Shown here piece after piece: positions 36,619 through 45,753 of a stretch of DNA of 64,000 bases (position 1 is the stretch's first letter; each line of letters starts with the position of its first letter). Origin of the DNA: Aurantimonas marina (lineage in GTDB: Bacteria; Pseudomonadota; Alphaproteobacteria; Rhizobiales; Rhizobiaceae). The position numbers and the translations under genes were made by a program. The stretch is from positions 62,001-126,000 of the forward strand of contig NZ_JADDXW010000007.1 in assembly GCF_017183135.1 (NCBI RefSeq). The letters run 5' to 3'. Under the pieces are notes generated by a model. It was not told where the DNA came from and ran no database searches. It saw only the letters and a program-made list of their open reading frames with translations.

Positions 36619-38375
36619 TCAGGGGGAATCCGACACACTCGCGATCGCACTGGCGAAATCCTTCGCCTTGAACGGTTCGAGATCGTCGATGCCCTCGCCG
36701 ACGCCGACGAAATAGACCGGCAGCTTGTGCTTGGCGGCGATGGCGACGAGGATGCCGCCGCGCGCCGTGCCGTCGAGCTTGGTCATCACCAGCCCGTTGA
36801 CGCCGGCGACATTGCGGAAGATCTCGACCTGGTTGAGGGCATTCTGGCCGGTGGTGGCGTCGAGGGTCAACAGCACGGTGTGCGGCGCGTCCGGCTCACG
36901 CTTGCCGAGGACGCGGATGATCTTTTCCAGTTCCGCCATCAGCTCGGTCTTGTTCTGCAGGCGCCCGGCCGTGTCGATGATCAGGACATCGGAGTCGTTC
37001 TCGACCGCGCGGTCATAGGCCTCGAAGGCCAGCCCCGCCGCATCTGCGCCGATCGCCTTGGCGACGACCTCGGAGCCGGTGCGCTCGCCCCAGATCTTCA
37101 ACTGCTCGACGGCGGCGGCGCGGAAGGTGTCGCCGGCGCACAGGGTTACCTTGAGCCCGGCGCGGCTGAGCTTCGCCGCCAGCTTGCCGATCGTCGTGGT
37201 CTTGCCGGTGCCGTTGACCCCGACCACGAGAATGACGTGCGGCTTCTTTTCCAGATCGAGCTCCAGCGGCATCGCCACCGGCGCCAGCGTTTTCTCGATT
37301 TCGCCGGCAAGGATCGAGCGGACTTCCTGACTGGCGATCTCGCGGCCGAAGCGGCCTTCCGACAGGCGGTCGGTGATGCGCAACGCCGTCTCGACGCCGA
37401 GATCGGCCTGGATCAGCACGTCCTCGAAATCCTGCAGCGTCTCCTCGTCCAGGCGCCGTTTGGTGAAGATCGAACCGATCGAGCCGGACAGCTGGTTGGA
37501 CGAGCGCGACAGCCCCTGGCGCAGGCGTTGCAGCCAGGGCGCCGTTACTTCGGGGGCGGGCGCGGCCGGGGTCGCCTGTTCGCGAAGCCGAAAGCCGGCC
37601 TCGGGGTCCACCGGCGGGCGGGCGGTGACGGGCTGCTGGGGCGGGGAAGGGAGCGGCGCGTCGGTGCGGGGTTCGGGTGTCTCGTCGAAGGCGGGGACGA
37701 TCCGCCCGGACGTCTCGAGCGCGGCGTCGTCGTCCGGCGGCAGCTCCGCGTCGAGCCAGGAAAAATCCGCCTCCTCGTCGGGCAGGTCTTCGCCATGCCC
37801 GTCCAGATGATCGTCTTCGGAGGCCGGCCCCACAGCGGGGGCCGCCGCGTCCGCGGCCTCGGAGGCTTCCCGCCGTTCGCCCGCGACGGGCGGCGGTGTC
37901 TCATCCTCGGGAGGAATCGGCTGTTCCAGAAACGAGAAGTCGGGGCTCTCCGCCGTCGCTTCCGCCGATTCGATCGGCTCCGGCGCCTCCAGCCAGGAGA
38001 AATCCGCGCCGTCGTCGGCTTCAGCCGGTTCGGCTTGTTCGCCCGCCGTTTGCCCTAGGAGGATTTCGGAGTTTTTTTTTGAGCCGCGCTCGCTTCATGG
38101 CCGATCGAAGCGTCCGCCGGGTCGTCCGTGGGGCGTTTTTCCGCGCCTTCGGCGAGTGGCGTGATGCCGCCTCCCTCATCGAGCGCCGCACCGGCCTCGC
38201 CGTCGGCGACGGAACTCGCCGCCGCCTCCGGATGCATGTCCGGGTCCGGCGATCCGGCGCGGCCGACTTCGGTATCGGACGGCCGCGGCAGTTCGCCATG
38301 CTCGGGAACGCGATCTTCCTCGCGGTCGGAACCGAAGGAGAAGATGCGCCGGAAGAAACCTTTTTGTTCAGCCAT
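36619..38375 (-). CDS. ftsY: Signal recognition particle receptor FtsY, reading frame shifted in the linker
   Basis: FtsY is the membrane-associated GTPase that receives SRP-ribosome complexes. The NG domain is intact in the frame ending at 36619: GVNGTGKTTTIGKLA, DTAGRLQNKTELMAEL and TKLDGTARGG. That frame is open upstream to the A run at 38072-38080, but it has no family-like start; its first ATG is at 37833. The expected N-terminus (MAEQKGFFRRIFSFG, a basic membrane-targeting helix) begins at 38375 in another frame, 18 bases after mtaB, and stops at 38055. A -1 shift at the A9 run joins them into about 585 residues. This is either real slippage or a one-base sequence error. The acidic linker carries three DFS(W/F)L repeats. 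Confidence 0.9.
38055..38375 (-). CDS. ftsY: N-terminal segment of FtsY in its own frame (ends at TAG after the A9 run)
   Basis: 106 codons from the ATG at 38375. The first 16 residues (MAEQKGFFRRIFSFGS) are the lipid-binding helix typical of alphaproteobacterial FtsY. The rest is an acidic, alanine-rich A-domain linker. Without a frame change, translation ends eight codons after the start of the A run (KKTPKSS then TAG at 38055-38057), yielding only the A-domain part. Reading -1 at the run instead continues as KKNSEILLGQ into the main ftsY frame. Confidence 0.8.
   Translation of the reverse strand: MAEQKGFFRRIFSFGSDREEDRVPEHGELPRPSDTEVGRAGSPDPDMHPEAAASSVADGEAGAALDEGGGITPLAEGAEKRPTDDPADASIGHEASAAQKKTPKSS
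38071..38081 (-). other. A9 run / candidate slippery site within ftsY
   Basis: On the minus strand the frame of the N-terminus reads CAA AAA AAA ACT, giving an A_AAA_AAA heptamer that is prone to -1 ribosomal slippage and also to RNA-polymerase slippage. A -1 shift here enters the open frame of the FtsY linker and NG domain. A tenth A would have the same effect. Confidence 0.6.
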
Positions 38376-38393
38376 GTGTCAGATCGTTTCTCT

Positions 38394-39689
38394 TCAAACC
38401 CGGTTCGCCCCTTTTCGGGGCTGAACGACGCGGGCGGAAAGCCGCCCGTCGCGTTCCTGCGCGATGATAGTGTCGACAAGCTGGCCGGGGAGCCCGGCGT
38501 CGACATGACAGAGGGTGAAATCCTCGCAGCGGCCAATGCCGTCCCGTTCGATGAGCACGCTCTGTGCCGTGCCGACGAGGCGGGCAAGGTGCGCGGCATG
38601 GGCCGCGTCGCCGGCCTCGCGCAGACGCGCCGCGCGTTCCTTGACGAGAGGGCGGGACAGTTGCGGCATGCGCGCCGCCGGTGTGCCCTCGCGCGGCGAG
38701 AACGGGAAGACGTGGAGGTGAGTCAACCCGCACTCCTCGACCAGCTTCAGCGAGTTTTCGAACATGGCGTGGGTTTCGGTCGGAAAGCCCGCGATGATGT
38801 CGGCGCCATAGACGATGTCCGGCCGCGCCGCGCGCATGTCCGCGCAGAAGCGGATCGCGTCGTCGCGGTTGTGGCGGCGCTTCATCCGTTTCAGGATCAT
38901 GTCGTCGCCGGCCTGCAGCGACAGGTGCAGGTGCGGCATCAGCCGCTTTTCCGAGCCGATCGCCTCGATCAGCGCCGGGTCGGCCTCGACGGAATCAATC
39001 GAGGAAAGCCGCAGACGCCGCAGATCCGGCACATGGCGCAGGATCGCCTGGACGAGGTCGCCGAGCCTTGGCTGGCCGGGCAGATCGGCGCCCCAACTGG
39101 TCATGTCGACGCCCGACAGCACCACCTCATTGTAGCCGCCGGCGACGAGGCGCTTGACCTGATCGACGGCCGCGCCCATCGGCACCGAGCGCGAATTGCC
39201 GCGGCCAAAGGGGATGATGCAGAAGGTGCAGCGGTGGTCGCAGCCATTCTGGACCTGGACGATGGCGCGTGCGCGTCCCTCGATCGCGTCGACCATGTGG
39301 CCAGCGGTTTCGGTGATGCTCATGATGTCGTTGACGCGGATTTTCTCTTCCGTCGCCACGCCGAAATCCGGCAGGGCGCGATAGGACGCGGCGACTAGCT
39401 TGTCGTCATTGCCGATCACGGCGTCGACTTCGGCCATTTCGGCGAAGCGGCCGGGTTCGGTCTGCGCCGCGCAGCCGGTGACGACGATGCGCGCTTGCGG
39501 GTTATCGCGCCGGGCCCGGCGGATTTGCTGGCGCGCCTGGCGCACCGCCTCGGCGGTGACGGCGCAGGTGTTGAAGACGATCGCGCCCGGACCGTCCTCG
39601 CCGAGGCCGGCGGCCAGCGCCTCGCGCTTCATCACCTCGGCCTCGTAGGTGTTCAGCCGGCAGCCGAAGGAAACGACATCGACGCCCAT
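38394..39689 (-). CDS. mtaB: tRNA (N6-threonylcarbamoyladenosine37-C2) methylthiotransferase MtaB
   Basis: A radical-SAM enzyme converting t6A37 to ms2t6A in ANN-decoding tRNAs. The protein has 431 residues. The N-terminal UPF0004 domain carries cluster cysteines C10, C42 and C73 (FGCRLN, NTCAVT, TGCAAQ). The radical-SAM cysteines are C150, C154 and C157 (GCDHRCTFC). A TRAM-like tail follows. The text FGCRLNTYEAE and CIIPFGRGNSRS separates MtaB from MiaB and RimO. The ATG at 39689 shares its first base with the dapF stop (TGATG), so the genes are coupled; ftsY follows 18 bases after its stop. Confidence 0.96.
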   Translation of the reverse strand: MGVDVVSFGCRLNTYEAEVMKREALAAGLGEDGPGAIVFNTCAVTAEAVRQARQQIRRARRDNPQARIVVTGCAAQTEPGRFAEMAEVDAVIGNDDKLVAASYRALPDFGVATEEKIRVNDIMSITETAGHMVDAIEGRARAIVQVQNGCDHRCTFCIIPFGRGNSRSVPMGAAVDQVKRLVAGGYNEVVLSGVDMTSWGADLPGQPRLGDLVQAILRHVPDLRRLRLSSIDSVEADPALIEAIGSEKRLMPHLHLSLQAGDDMILKRMKRRHNRDDAIRFCADMRAARPDIVYGADIIAGFPTETHAMFENSLKLVEECGLTHLHVFPFSPREGTPAARMPQLSRPLVKERAARLREAGDAAHAAHLARLVGTAQSVLIERDGIGRCEDFTLCHVDAGLPGQLVDTIIAQERDGRLSARVVQPRKGANRV

Positions 39690-40603
39690 CAGGCGGGTTC
39701 CGCTGCGGTCTGGTTGTCGCGGACATAGGCGCCCCTCGCCGGGTCGAGGCGACCCGACCATTCCCATGTCGCGGGGCCGGTCATGATGACGTGGTCGTCG
39801 TCGCGCCATTCCAGCAGGAGATCGCCACCCGGCACGGTGACGGTCACCGTCCGGTCGGTTCGCTGCGTCCGCGCGGCCGAGACGGCGGCGGCGCAAGCGG
39901 CCGAGCCGCAAGCCATGGTCAGGCCGACGCCGCGCTCCCAGGTCCGAAGCGTCAACGCGCTCGGGCTTGTCACCTGAGCAATGGAGATGTTCGCCCGTTC
40001 GGGAAAAATCGGATGGTTTTCAAGGATCGGACCGAAGCGATCGAGATCGTAGCTCCAGACGTCGCGATCGACCCAGAAGATCGCATGGGGATTGCCCATC
40101 GAGGCGACCGAAGGCGAATGCAACACCGGCGCGTCGATCGGCCCGATCTGAAGTTCGATGGCACGGGTATCGTGGAATTCCTCGGCCAGCGGGATGTCCG
40201 CCCAGCCGAAACGCGGTCGGCCCATGTCGACGGAAATCAACCCGTCCGGCCGTTCGGTCGCGGTCAGGATGCCGGCCCGCGTCTCGAAGGTGAAGTCGCG
40301 CCGACCAGTCTCGGCAGAAAGTGCCTGGACGACGCAACGCGTACCGTTGCCGCAGGCCTCGGCCTCGGAGCCGTCGCGATTGATGATCCGGATATAGGCG
40401 TCGGTGCCGGCGGTTCTGGGGTCGTGGATCGCCATGATCTGGTCGAAGCGGGTCGCGGGGTCGGCAGCTAGCGCACGCGCGCTATCGGACGATATGCGGG
40501 CGTCGGTGCCGCGCAGATCGGCGACGATGATCTCGTTGCCGAGCCCATTCATCCGCGCGAAGGCGATGGCGGGCTCAGCGGCGGTGCCGGCGCTCTCGGT
40601 CAT
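39689..40603 (-). CDS. dapF: Diaminopimelate epimerase
   Basis: A cofactor-free epimerase that converts LL- to meso-diaminopimelate for lysine and peptidoglycan. The protein has about 304 residues. The catalytic cysteine pair is C84 in EACGNGTRC and C232 in [10 protein letters not shown], with the supporting motif [11 protein letters not shown] use the ATG at 40603; an in-frame ATG at 40624 adds seven residues, and neither has a clear Shine-Dalgarno. It is the first gene of dapF-mtaB-ftsY-ispZ, an order conserved in Hyphomicrobiales. Confidence 0.96.
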   Translation of the reverse strand: MTESAGTAAEPAIAFARMNGLGNEIIVADLRGTDARISSDSARALAADPATRFDQIMAIHDPRTAGTDAYIRIINRDGSEAEACGNGTRCVVQALSAETGRRDFTFETRAGILTATERPDGLISVDMGRPRFGWADIPLAEEFHDTRAIELQIGPIDAPVLHSPSVASMGNPHAIFWVDRDVWSYDLDRFGPILENHPIFPERANISIAQVTSPSALTLRTWERGVGLTMACGSAACAAAVSAARTQRTDRTVTVTVPGGDLLLEWRDDDHVIMTGPATWEWSGRLDPARGAYVRDNQTAAEPA

Positions 40604-40773
40604 GGCGGCTATATGGCCGATCATGGTGGCAAAGGAAAGGAGGCCGCGTGGTCGCCCACGCGGCCGGAGGCTTTGGGCGTCTTGCCCAAGACCACCAGGC
40701 AGAGGTGCCAAAGCTGCTACCTTCCGGCTGCCACCGATCACGGCAACGAACCGCGCCAACCGGTTGCCATCGG

Positions 40774-41157
40774 TTAGTTGGCCGGTGCCGGGGCCTCTGT
40801 CGCGGCGGGAGCTTCCGGTGCTGCCGTGTCTGCCGGAGCTTCCGGAGCCGCGGGTGGCGCTTCGGAGGCCGCCGGGGTCGCGTCGCTTTCCGCGGCGGGC
40901 GTTTCGACGCTGGCGTCGGGGGTATCCACGGTAACGTTCGTCGTGCTGCTGTCGCCCACGTCTCCGCCGGAGAGGCCGTCACCGAACAGGAAGAAGGCGC
41001 CGACGAGGAGAACGAGAATGAGAACCGCCGCGGCGATCATGCCACCGCTGCCGCCGCCTCTCGGGCCGTCGACGCGATCGTTGTTGACGATGACGGTTCG
41101 GTCCTCGCCGGGAGGGACCCTGTCCACCGGAGGGGGGACGTCGCGTGGGTCTGACAT
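40774..41157 (-). CDS. Single-span membrane protein with Ala/Pro/Glu-rich tail
   Basis: 127 residues, family not recognised. A polar start ([30 protein letters not shown]) precedes one membrane helix (about residues 40-58, [19 protein letters not shown]). The rest is low-complexity Ala/Pro/Glu sequence ([22 protein letters not shown]), probably exposed in the periplasm. The start is the ATG at 41157, preceded by AGGAGT at good spacing. The gene reads in the same direction as the SH3-domain protein gene just upstream, 89 bases apart, so both may belong to one envelope-related transcript. Confidence 0.75.
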   Translation of the reverse strand: MSDPRDVPPPVDRVPPGEDRTVIVNNDRVDGPRGGGSGGMIAAAVLILVLLVGAFFLFGDGLSGGDVGDSSTTNVTVDTPDASVETPAAESDATPAASEAPPAAPEAPADTAAPEAPAATEAPAPAN

Positions 41158-41246
41158 GTGACTTACTCCTGTTGGGCCGCGGCGATCTGCATGCCGGGCG
41201 AGGGGGAGCGCCGGTGTTCCGGCGCTCCAATGATGCACGGCAGCCG

Positions 41247-41903
41247 TTAGCGTACGACGTAGACGACCTTGCGTGTGTTGGCTTCGACGAGGACTGGCTG
41301 TCCGTTCACATAGACATAGCGGTACTCGTAATCCGGAATCTCCCGAAGTTCGACCGTCTCGGGAAGGCTGGCGCCGACGACGGCTTCACCCTCGAGATAA
41401 ACAGGATCGACCTGGTTCGAGCGGACGTAGGATACGGCGGTCTCAGGTGGGTCTATGACGGCGCCCGCGGCAAGACCCGCCGCTCCGCCGATCGCAGCGC
41501 CCACGGGGCCGCCTACGATGGCTCCCGCGACGGCGCCCGTCGTTGCGCCGGCGAGCCCGCCACCAGCATCGTTCTCGTAGGTCGTCACCGGAACGGAAAG
41601 TTCCTGTCGGCGGGTGGTGACGACGACCTGCTCACCCGCCATGTCGGCGGTCAGATAGTCTGAGTAAGCCCAGCCTTCCTTGCCGTCGACGCTCACCTTG
41701 CACCAGGAACCGCCTTCGATGCACCCATCGACCGTGGCGCTACCTTCATTCGCAATCATACCGATGATCTCGTAGTTCGGTCCGGGTCCTGCGCGGAGGT
41801 TGAGATCGGTCGTCGCCTTCACGGCTGTCTGTGCGAATGCGGGCATGGCAAGCGCGACCAAAGCGGTGGTGGTGCCGGTGACGAGAATATGTCGAAGTTT
41901 CAT
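41247..41903 (-). CDS. Exported SH3-domain protein with glycine-zipper and DUF1236-like tail
   Basis: A 218-residue periplasmic or outer-membrane-associated protein. The signal peptide ends near AFA/QTA (residue 24). A bacterial SH3 domain (about 28-88) shows TTDLNLRAGPGPNYEIIG and EGWAYSDYL. A glycine-zipper stretch follows (AGATTGAVAGAIVGGPVGAAIGGAAG, about 117-145). The C-terminal part has the DUF1236-like ending YEYRYVYVNGQPVLVEANTRKVVYVV. Such proteins are common in rhizobia and are thought to bind the cell wall. The exact role is unknown. Confidence 0.88.
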   Translation of the reverse strand: MKLRHILVTGTTTALVALAMPAFAQTAVKATTDLNLRAGPGPNYEIIGMIANEGSATVDGCIEGGSWCKVSVDGKEGWAYSDYLTADMAGEQVVVTTRRQELSVPVTTYENDAGGGLAGATTGAVAGAIVGGPVGAAIGGAAGLAAGAVIDPPETAVSYVRSNQVDPVYLEGEAVVGASLPETVELREIPDYEYRYVYVNGQPVLVEANTRKVVYVVR

Positions 41904-42038
41904 AAATTTAAATCCTGACGAGAAAGCCCTTCGCTCGTCAAAATGTCGCAGATTGATAATTGTTCCTGACCAACCGCTGCATTGTGCAACGAACCTCTCA
42001 CCTGCCTGCCCCTGGGACCCAGGATTCCGGGCGCGCGT

Positions 42039-43127
42039 CTATTTCTCCCAGTCGGTACCAATTGCATGGCGGTCGAGGGCGCGGGCGTCTTTTTCGATCT
42101 CCGCACACTCCTCGCGATCCGCCGCGTCTTCCCTCTCGGGCAGTTCCGCTTCCTCGGCCGAAGCCGTCAGGGCCAGCTTGAAATACATCGGATAGTGGTC
42201 GGAGCCGATATCGGGCAGCCGCTTCATTGCAATCAACTGGAAGCGGGCATCGTGGAACAGATGGTCCAGCGGCCAGCGCATGAACCAGAAGCGGGTGTCG
42301 AATGTGTTATAGAACCCGCGCCCGACGCGTGGATCGAGAAGCCGCGATATCCGCTGAAAGAGCCGGGTGGTATGGGACCAGGCGACGTCATTGAGATCGC
42401 CGCAGACGATTGCGGGCACGCGGTCTTCCTTCACGAGTTCGGCCACCTGGACCAACTCGGCATCGCGCCCGGCCGAATCCACATGCGGTACCGGCGGCTC
42501 CGGATGGACGCCATAGAGATGAAAGCGCTGCCCATCCGGCAGGACGACGGTCGTGATGATCGAGGGCACGTCTTCCATGACGAGATATTGGACTTTGGTG
42601 TCCCGCAACTGGTGGCGGGACATGAGAATCATACCATAGGAGTTCTCCAGCGGATGCGAGACCCCATGCGGCCAGTCGTCGCTCAGCGCCTTGATCGCAT
42701 CGGCCCAACCCTCGTCGGTCTCCATGAAAATCGCGATATCGGGGTCGGCTTCGCGGACGAGGGCGATTGCCCTGTCATAGTCGCGATTGGACATTTTGAC
42801 GTTGTAGGAAAGGACCGACACCGTGTTCTTGCCATTCGGGTCGCCCTCGTAGCTTTGGGACTGGCGCTTGCGCAGCGGCGTGAACTGCGCGATCGAAACC
42901 GCCTGCACGGCCAGCACGATGGCTTGTCCGGCAAGTAAGCTCCACATCCACATGGCGGACTCGACCAGCCAGACTGTCAGCGGCACGAGGACAAGCGTCA
43001 GGGCAAGGAATTGCAACCGGGGAAAGGCAAAAACCCGGACGAAGCCGTGCGCGATGCGGGCGAAGGAAATGCCAGTCGCAAAAAGAAGAAAGATCGTGAG
43101 TGCGGTCAGAATTAGGGCAGCCGTCAT
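42039..43127 (-). CDS. Membrane-anchored endonuclease/exonuclease/phosphatase family protein
   Basis: A 362-residue protein with three N-terminal membrane segments (about residues 2-85). An EEP (DNase I-like) domain follows: VLSYNVKMSN with the metal-site asparagine, IFMETDEGW with the catalytic glutamate, VCGDLNDVAWS, and the final DIGSDHYPM carrying the Asp-His pair. All key residues are present, so it should be an active metal-dependent phosphodiesterase. Relatives cleave nucleic acids, lipids or phosphoinositides; this one probably faces the periplasm. The start is the ATG at 43127 with GAGG close upstream. The acidic tail (EEAELPEREDAADREECAEIEKD) is unusual. Confidence 0.9.
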   Translation of the reverse strand: MTAALILTALTIFLLFATGISFARIAHGFVRVFAFPRLQFLALTLVLVPLTVWLVESAMWMWSLLAGQAIVLAVQAVSIAQFTPLRKRQSQSYEGDPNGKNTVSVLSYNVKMSNRDYDRAIALVREADPDIAIFMETDEGWADAIKALSDDWPHGVSHPLENSYGMILMSRHQLRDTKVQYLVMEDVPSIITTVVLPDGQRFHLYGVHPEPPVPHVDSAGRDAELVQVAELVKEDRVPAIVCGDLNDVAWSHTTRLFQRISRLLDPRVGRGFYNTFDTRFWFMRWPLDHLFHDARFQLIAMKRLPDIGSDHYPMYFKLALTASAEEAELPEREDAADREECAEIEKDARALDRHAIGTDWEK

Positions 43128-43551
43128 GACCTCAACGCGATTGGAGTGATCCGTAGACGGCCGGGAACAAGCCGACCGTTGTCGAGCACTTGTATCCAAA
43201 GCTGCATAGGACAAGGGCGCATGGTTGGCGCCTGCTGATAGCAGGGGGGCCGCGGCATCCCTTCAAGCGGCTCGCAGACCGCCGCCGGCTGCCCCGGCCT
43301 CCCGACCCGCCCCCGAATTGACAATTCGAGCGCTTTGGTGTTCTTGCTCGGCAAATCCGCGACATACCGTCCGCGACCCGCCGACCATGCCCCTTCTCCT
43401 GGAGCCGCATGGAGGTCCCCATCCGCCAGCGAGTTTCGCCCGCGGATGCGTTCATGCTTTGAGCAACGTCCGCTCCCGGCATGAAGGGTTTGCGGTCCTC
43501 GGCGATGCGCACCACCTTCCGGGGCAATTCGGAAGGACGGAAGGAAGCTTG
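43128..43551. other. Divergent non-coding region upstream of ffh, with a TTGACA-containing palindrome
   Basis: 424 bases between the EEP gene and ffh with no supported gene. At 43314-43328 it holds a perfect 15-base palindrome-like repeat, CGAATTG-A-CAATTCG, whose right half contains TTGACA, a consensus -35 for the ffh direction. No good -10 lies 16-18 bases downstream. The stretch just before ffh (43536-43551) holds the purine-rich ribosome-binding site. Confidence 0.4.
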
Positions 43552-45090
43552 ATGTTCGACTCGCTCCAGGACCGCCTTGGGTCCATCCTGAACGGTCTTA
43601 CCGGCCGCGGCGCGCTCTCCGACAAGGATGTGGGGGCGGCGCTGCGCGAGGTCCGCCGGGCGCTGCTCGAAGCCGACGTCGCGCTGGAAGTGGTGCGGGG
43701 CTTTACCGACCGGGTGCGCGAAAAGGCCGTCGGCGCCGAAATCCTGAAGTCGATCAAGCCCGGCCAGATGGTCGTCAAGATCGTCCATGACGAACTGATC
43801 GAAATGCTCGGTCGGGACCAGGTGCCAATCGACCTCAACGCGCCGGCACCGGTCGTCGTGATGATGGTCGGCCTGCAGGGCTCGGGCAAGACCACGACCA
43901 CCGGCAAGATCGCCAGGCGCCTGACCGAGCGGCAGCGCAAGAAGGTGCTGATGGCCTCGCTGGACACCCGTCGGCCGGCCGCGCAGGAGCAGTTGAGGGT
44001 TCTCGGGGAGCAGACCGGTGTCGCGACGCTGCCGATCATCGCGGGGCAGGGACCGGTGGAGATCGCCGTCCGGGCCCATCAGGCCGGCAAGCTCGGCGGC
44101 TACGATGTTGTCATTCTCGACACCGCCGGCCGCACTCACATCGACGAGCCGCTGATGGTCGAGATGGCGGAGATCAAGGCGCGGGCGAACCCGCACGAGA
44201 TTCTCCTCGTTGCCGACTCGCTTACCGGTCAGGACGCGGTCAATCTCGCCCGTTCCTTCGACGAACGGGTCGGCATCACCGGCATCGTCCTCACGCGCGT
44301 CGACGGCGACGGACGCGGCGGCGCGGCGCTGTCCATGCGCGCGGTCACCGGCAAGCCGATCAAGCTGATCGGCACCGGCGAGAAGATGGACGCGCTGGAG
44401 GATTTCCATCCCTCGCGCATCGCCGACCGCATCCTGGGCATGGGCGACATCGTCAGTCTTGTCGAGAAGGCGGCCGAGAACATCGACGCGGAAAAAGCCG
44501 CGGCGATGGCCAAGAAGATGCAGTCGGGGAAGTTCGACCTGAACGACCTTGCCGACCAGATCCGCCAGATGCAGAAGATGGGCGGCATGGGCGGCATGAT
44601 GGGTCTGATGCCCGGCATGGGAAAGATGAAGGACCAGATGGCCTCCGCCGGTCTCGACGATAAGATGCTGAAGCGCCAGCTCGCCGTCATTTCGTCGATG
44701 ACCCCGGCCGAGCGCGCTCGCCCCGACATCCTCAAGCACAGCCGCAAGAAGCGCATCGCAGCCGGCTCCGGCACGTCGTCGGCCGAGATCAACAAGCTCT
44801 TGAAGATGCACCGACAGATGGCCGACGTCATGAAGTCGATGGGCAAGGGCAAGGGCGGCATGATGGGCAAGATGATGGGCGGCCTTGCCGGCAAAATGGG
44901 CCTTGGCGGCATGGGTGGTCCCGGCGGCGGTATGCCCGGCGGCATGCCGGACCTGTCGAAGATGGATCCCAAGCAGATCGAAGCGATGGCGAAAGCCGCG
45001 CAGGGCGGTGGGCTTCCCCCTGGTCTCGGCGCGCCCGGCGGATTGCCGGGCCTTCCCGGACTTCCCGGCCTGCCGGTCAAGAAAAAATAG
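43552..45090 (+). CDS. ffh: Signal recognition particle protein Ffh
   Basis: The SRP GTPase that binds signal sequences of nascent membrane proteins and hands them to FtsY. The protein has 512 residues. The N domain is followed by the G domain with P-loop [10 protein letters not shown] (107-116), [20 protein letters not shown] and [10 protein letters not shown]. The methionine-rich M domain begins at about 320 ([20 protein letters not shown]) and contains the SRP-RNA-binding [14 protein letters not shown]. After it comes a long Met/Gly/Pro-rich tail ending in repeated GLP units and three lysines. GGAAGGAAG precedes the ATG at 43552. It is first in the ffh-rpsP-rimM-trmD-rplS cluster. Confidence 0.98.
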   Translation: MFDSLQDRLGSILNGLTGRGALSDKDVGAALREVRRALLEADVALEVVRGFTDRVREKAVGAEILKSIKPGQMVVKIVHDELIEMLGRDQVPIDLNAPAPVVVMMVGLQGSGKTTTTGKIARRLTERQRKKVLMASLDTRRPAAQEQLRVLGEQTGVATLPIIAGQGPVEIAVRAHQAGKLGGYDVVILDTAGRTHIDEPLMVEMAEIKARANPHEILLVADSLTGQDAVNLARSFDERVGITGIVLTRVDGDGRGGAALSMRAVTGKPIKLIGTGEKMDALEDFHPSRIADRILGMGDIVSLVEKAAENIDAEKAAAMAKKMQSGKFDLNDLADQIRQMQKMGGMGGMMGLMPGMGKMKDQMASAGLDDKMLKRQLAVISSMTPAERARPDILKHSRKKRIAAGSGTSSAEINKLLKMHRQMADVMKSMGKGKGGMMGKMMGGLAGKMGLGGMGGPGGGMPGGMPDLSKMDPKQIEAMAKAAQGGGLPPGLGAPGGLPGLPGLPGLPVKKK

Positions 45091-45185
45091 GGGTCCAGCG
45101 GCCAAGCCGCGACCACGCGAACACCTCGAACAGCAAACTCCGGCATCCGACAACGGGCCGACATCCAACAGAAGGAAAACTCCAC

Positions 45186-45632
45186 ATGCCCCTGAAAATG
45201 CGCCTCGCCCGTGCCGGCTCGAAAAAGCGGCCTTATTACCATGTCGTCGTCGCGGACGCCCGGAGCCCCCGCGATGGCCGGTTCGTCGAGCAGCTCGGCT
45301 CCTGGAACCCAATGTTGCCGAAGGACGCCGAGCGCGTGAAGTTGAACGAAGAGCGCATCAAGCACTGGCTCGGCGAGGGCGCACAGCCGACGGATCGCGT
45401 CATGCGCTTCCTTGATCAGGCCGGCATTCTCAACCGTCCCGCCCGCGTCAATCCGGTGAAGGGCAAGCCGGGCAAGAAGGCACAGGAGCGCGAAGCCGAG
45501 CGCGTGCAGCGCGAGGAGGACGCCAAGGCGGCGGCCGAGCAGGCAGCCGCCGATGCCGAAGCCGCCAAGAATGCGCCGGCCGAAGAGGCTCCCGCCGCAG
45601 ATGAGGCGACTACGGAAGAACCCGCATCGTAA
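45186..45632 (+). CDS. rpsP: 30S ribosomal protein bS16
   Basis: Ribosomal protein S16, 148 residues. The conserved core is the first 80 or so residues ([40 protein letters not shown]). It then continues into an Ala/Glu-rich helical tail of about 60 residues ([21 protein letters not shown] and onward) that enteric S16 lacks; such tails occur in alphaproteobacteria. GAAGGA precedes the ATG. It lies 95 bases after ffh. A strong hairpin follows, separating it from the diguanylate cyclase gene. Confidence 0.98.
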   Translation: MPLKMRLARAGSKKRPYYHVVVADARSPRDGRFVEQLGSWNPMLPKDAERVKLNEERIKHWLGEGAQPTDRVMRFLDQAGILNRPARVNPVKGKPGKKAQEREAERVQREEDAKAAAEQAAADAEAAKNAPAEEAPAADEATTEEPAS

Positions 45633-45674
45633 GTTTGCGTGAGGAAAGTTTCCACTGTAATCGTTAGACCTGAG

Positions 45675-45696
45675 CAACGGCGCCATTCGGCGCCGT
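45675..45696 (+). terminator. Hairpin after rpsP (possible terminator or attenuator)
   Basis: AACGGCGCC (45675-45683) and GGCGCCGTT (45688-45696) form a perfect 9-base-pair stem with a four-base ATTC loop, 43 bases after rpsP. No T run follows (CGAGCAATC), so it may only reduce read-through or stabilise the rpsP mRNA 3' end. Confidence 0.45.
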
Positions 45697-45753
45697 TCGA
45701 GCAATCGGAACGCATCTTACGAAATGCGGACCGCCTGTCATCGAGGTCAGCCG

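Noticed and set aside
43501-43551. GGAAGGAAGC-like sequence before ffh, reminiscent of the SRP RNA tetraloop region
   Set aside because: It lacks the flanking stem and the asymmetric-loop bases of 4.5S RNA. It is best explained as the ffh ribosome-binding site.
45030-45085. Short tandem DNA repeats near the end of ffh
   Set aside because: They are explained by the repeated Gly-Leu-Pro codons of the coding tail, not by a separate repeat element.
43132-45312. A 726-codon open frame on the minus strand across ffh and rpsP
   Set aside because: It is the mirror of GC-rich ffh codons. Its His/Arg/Asp-rich sequence has no family match, and ffh is unmistakable on the plus strand.
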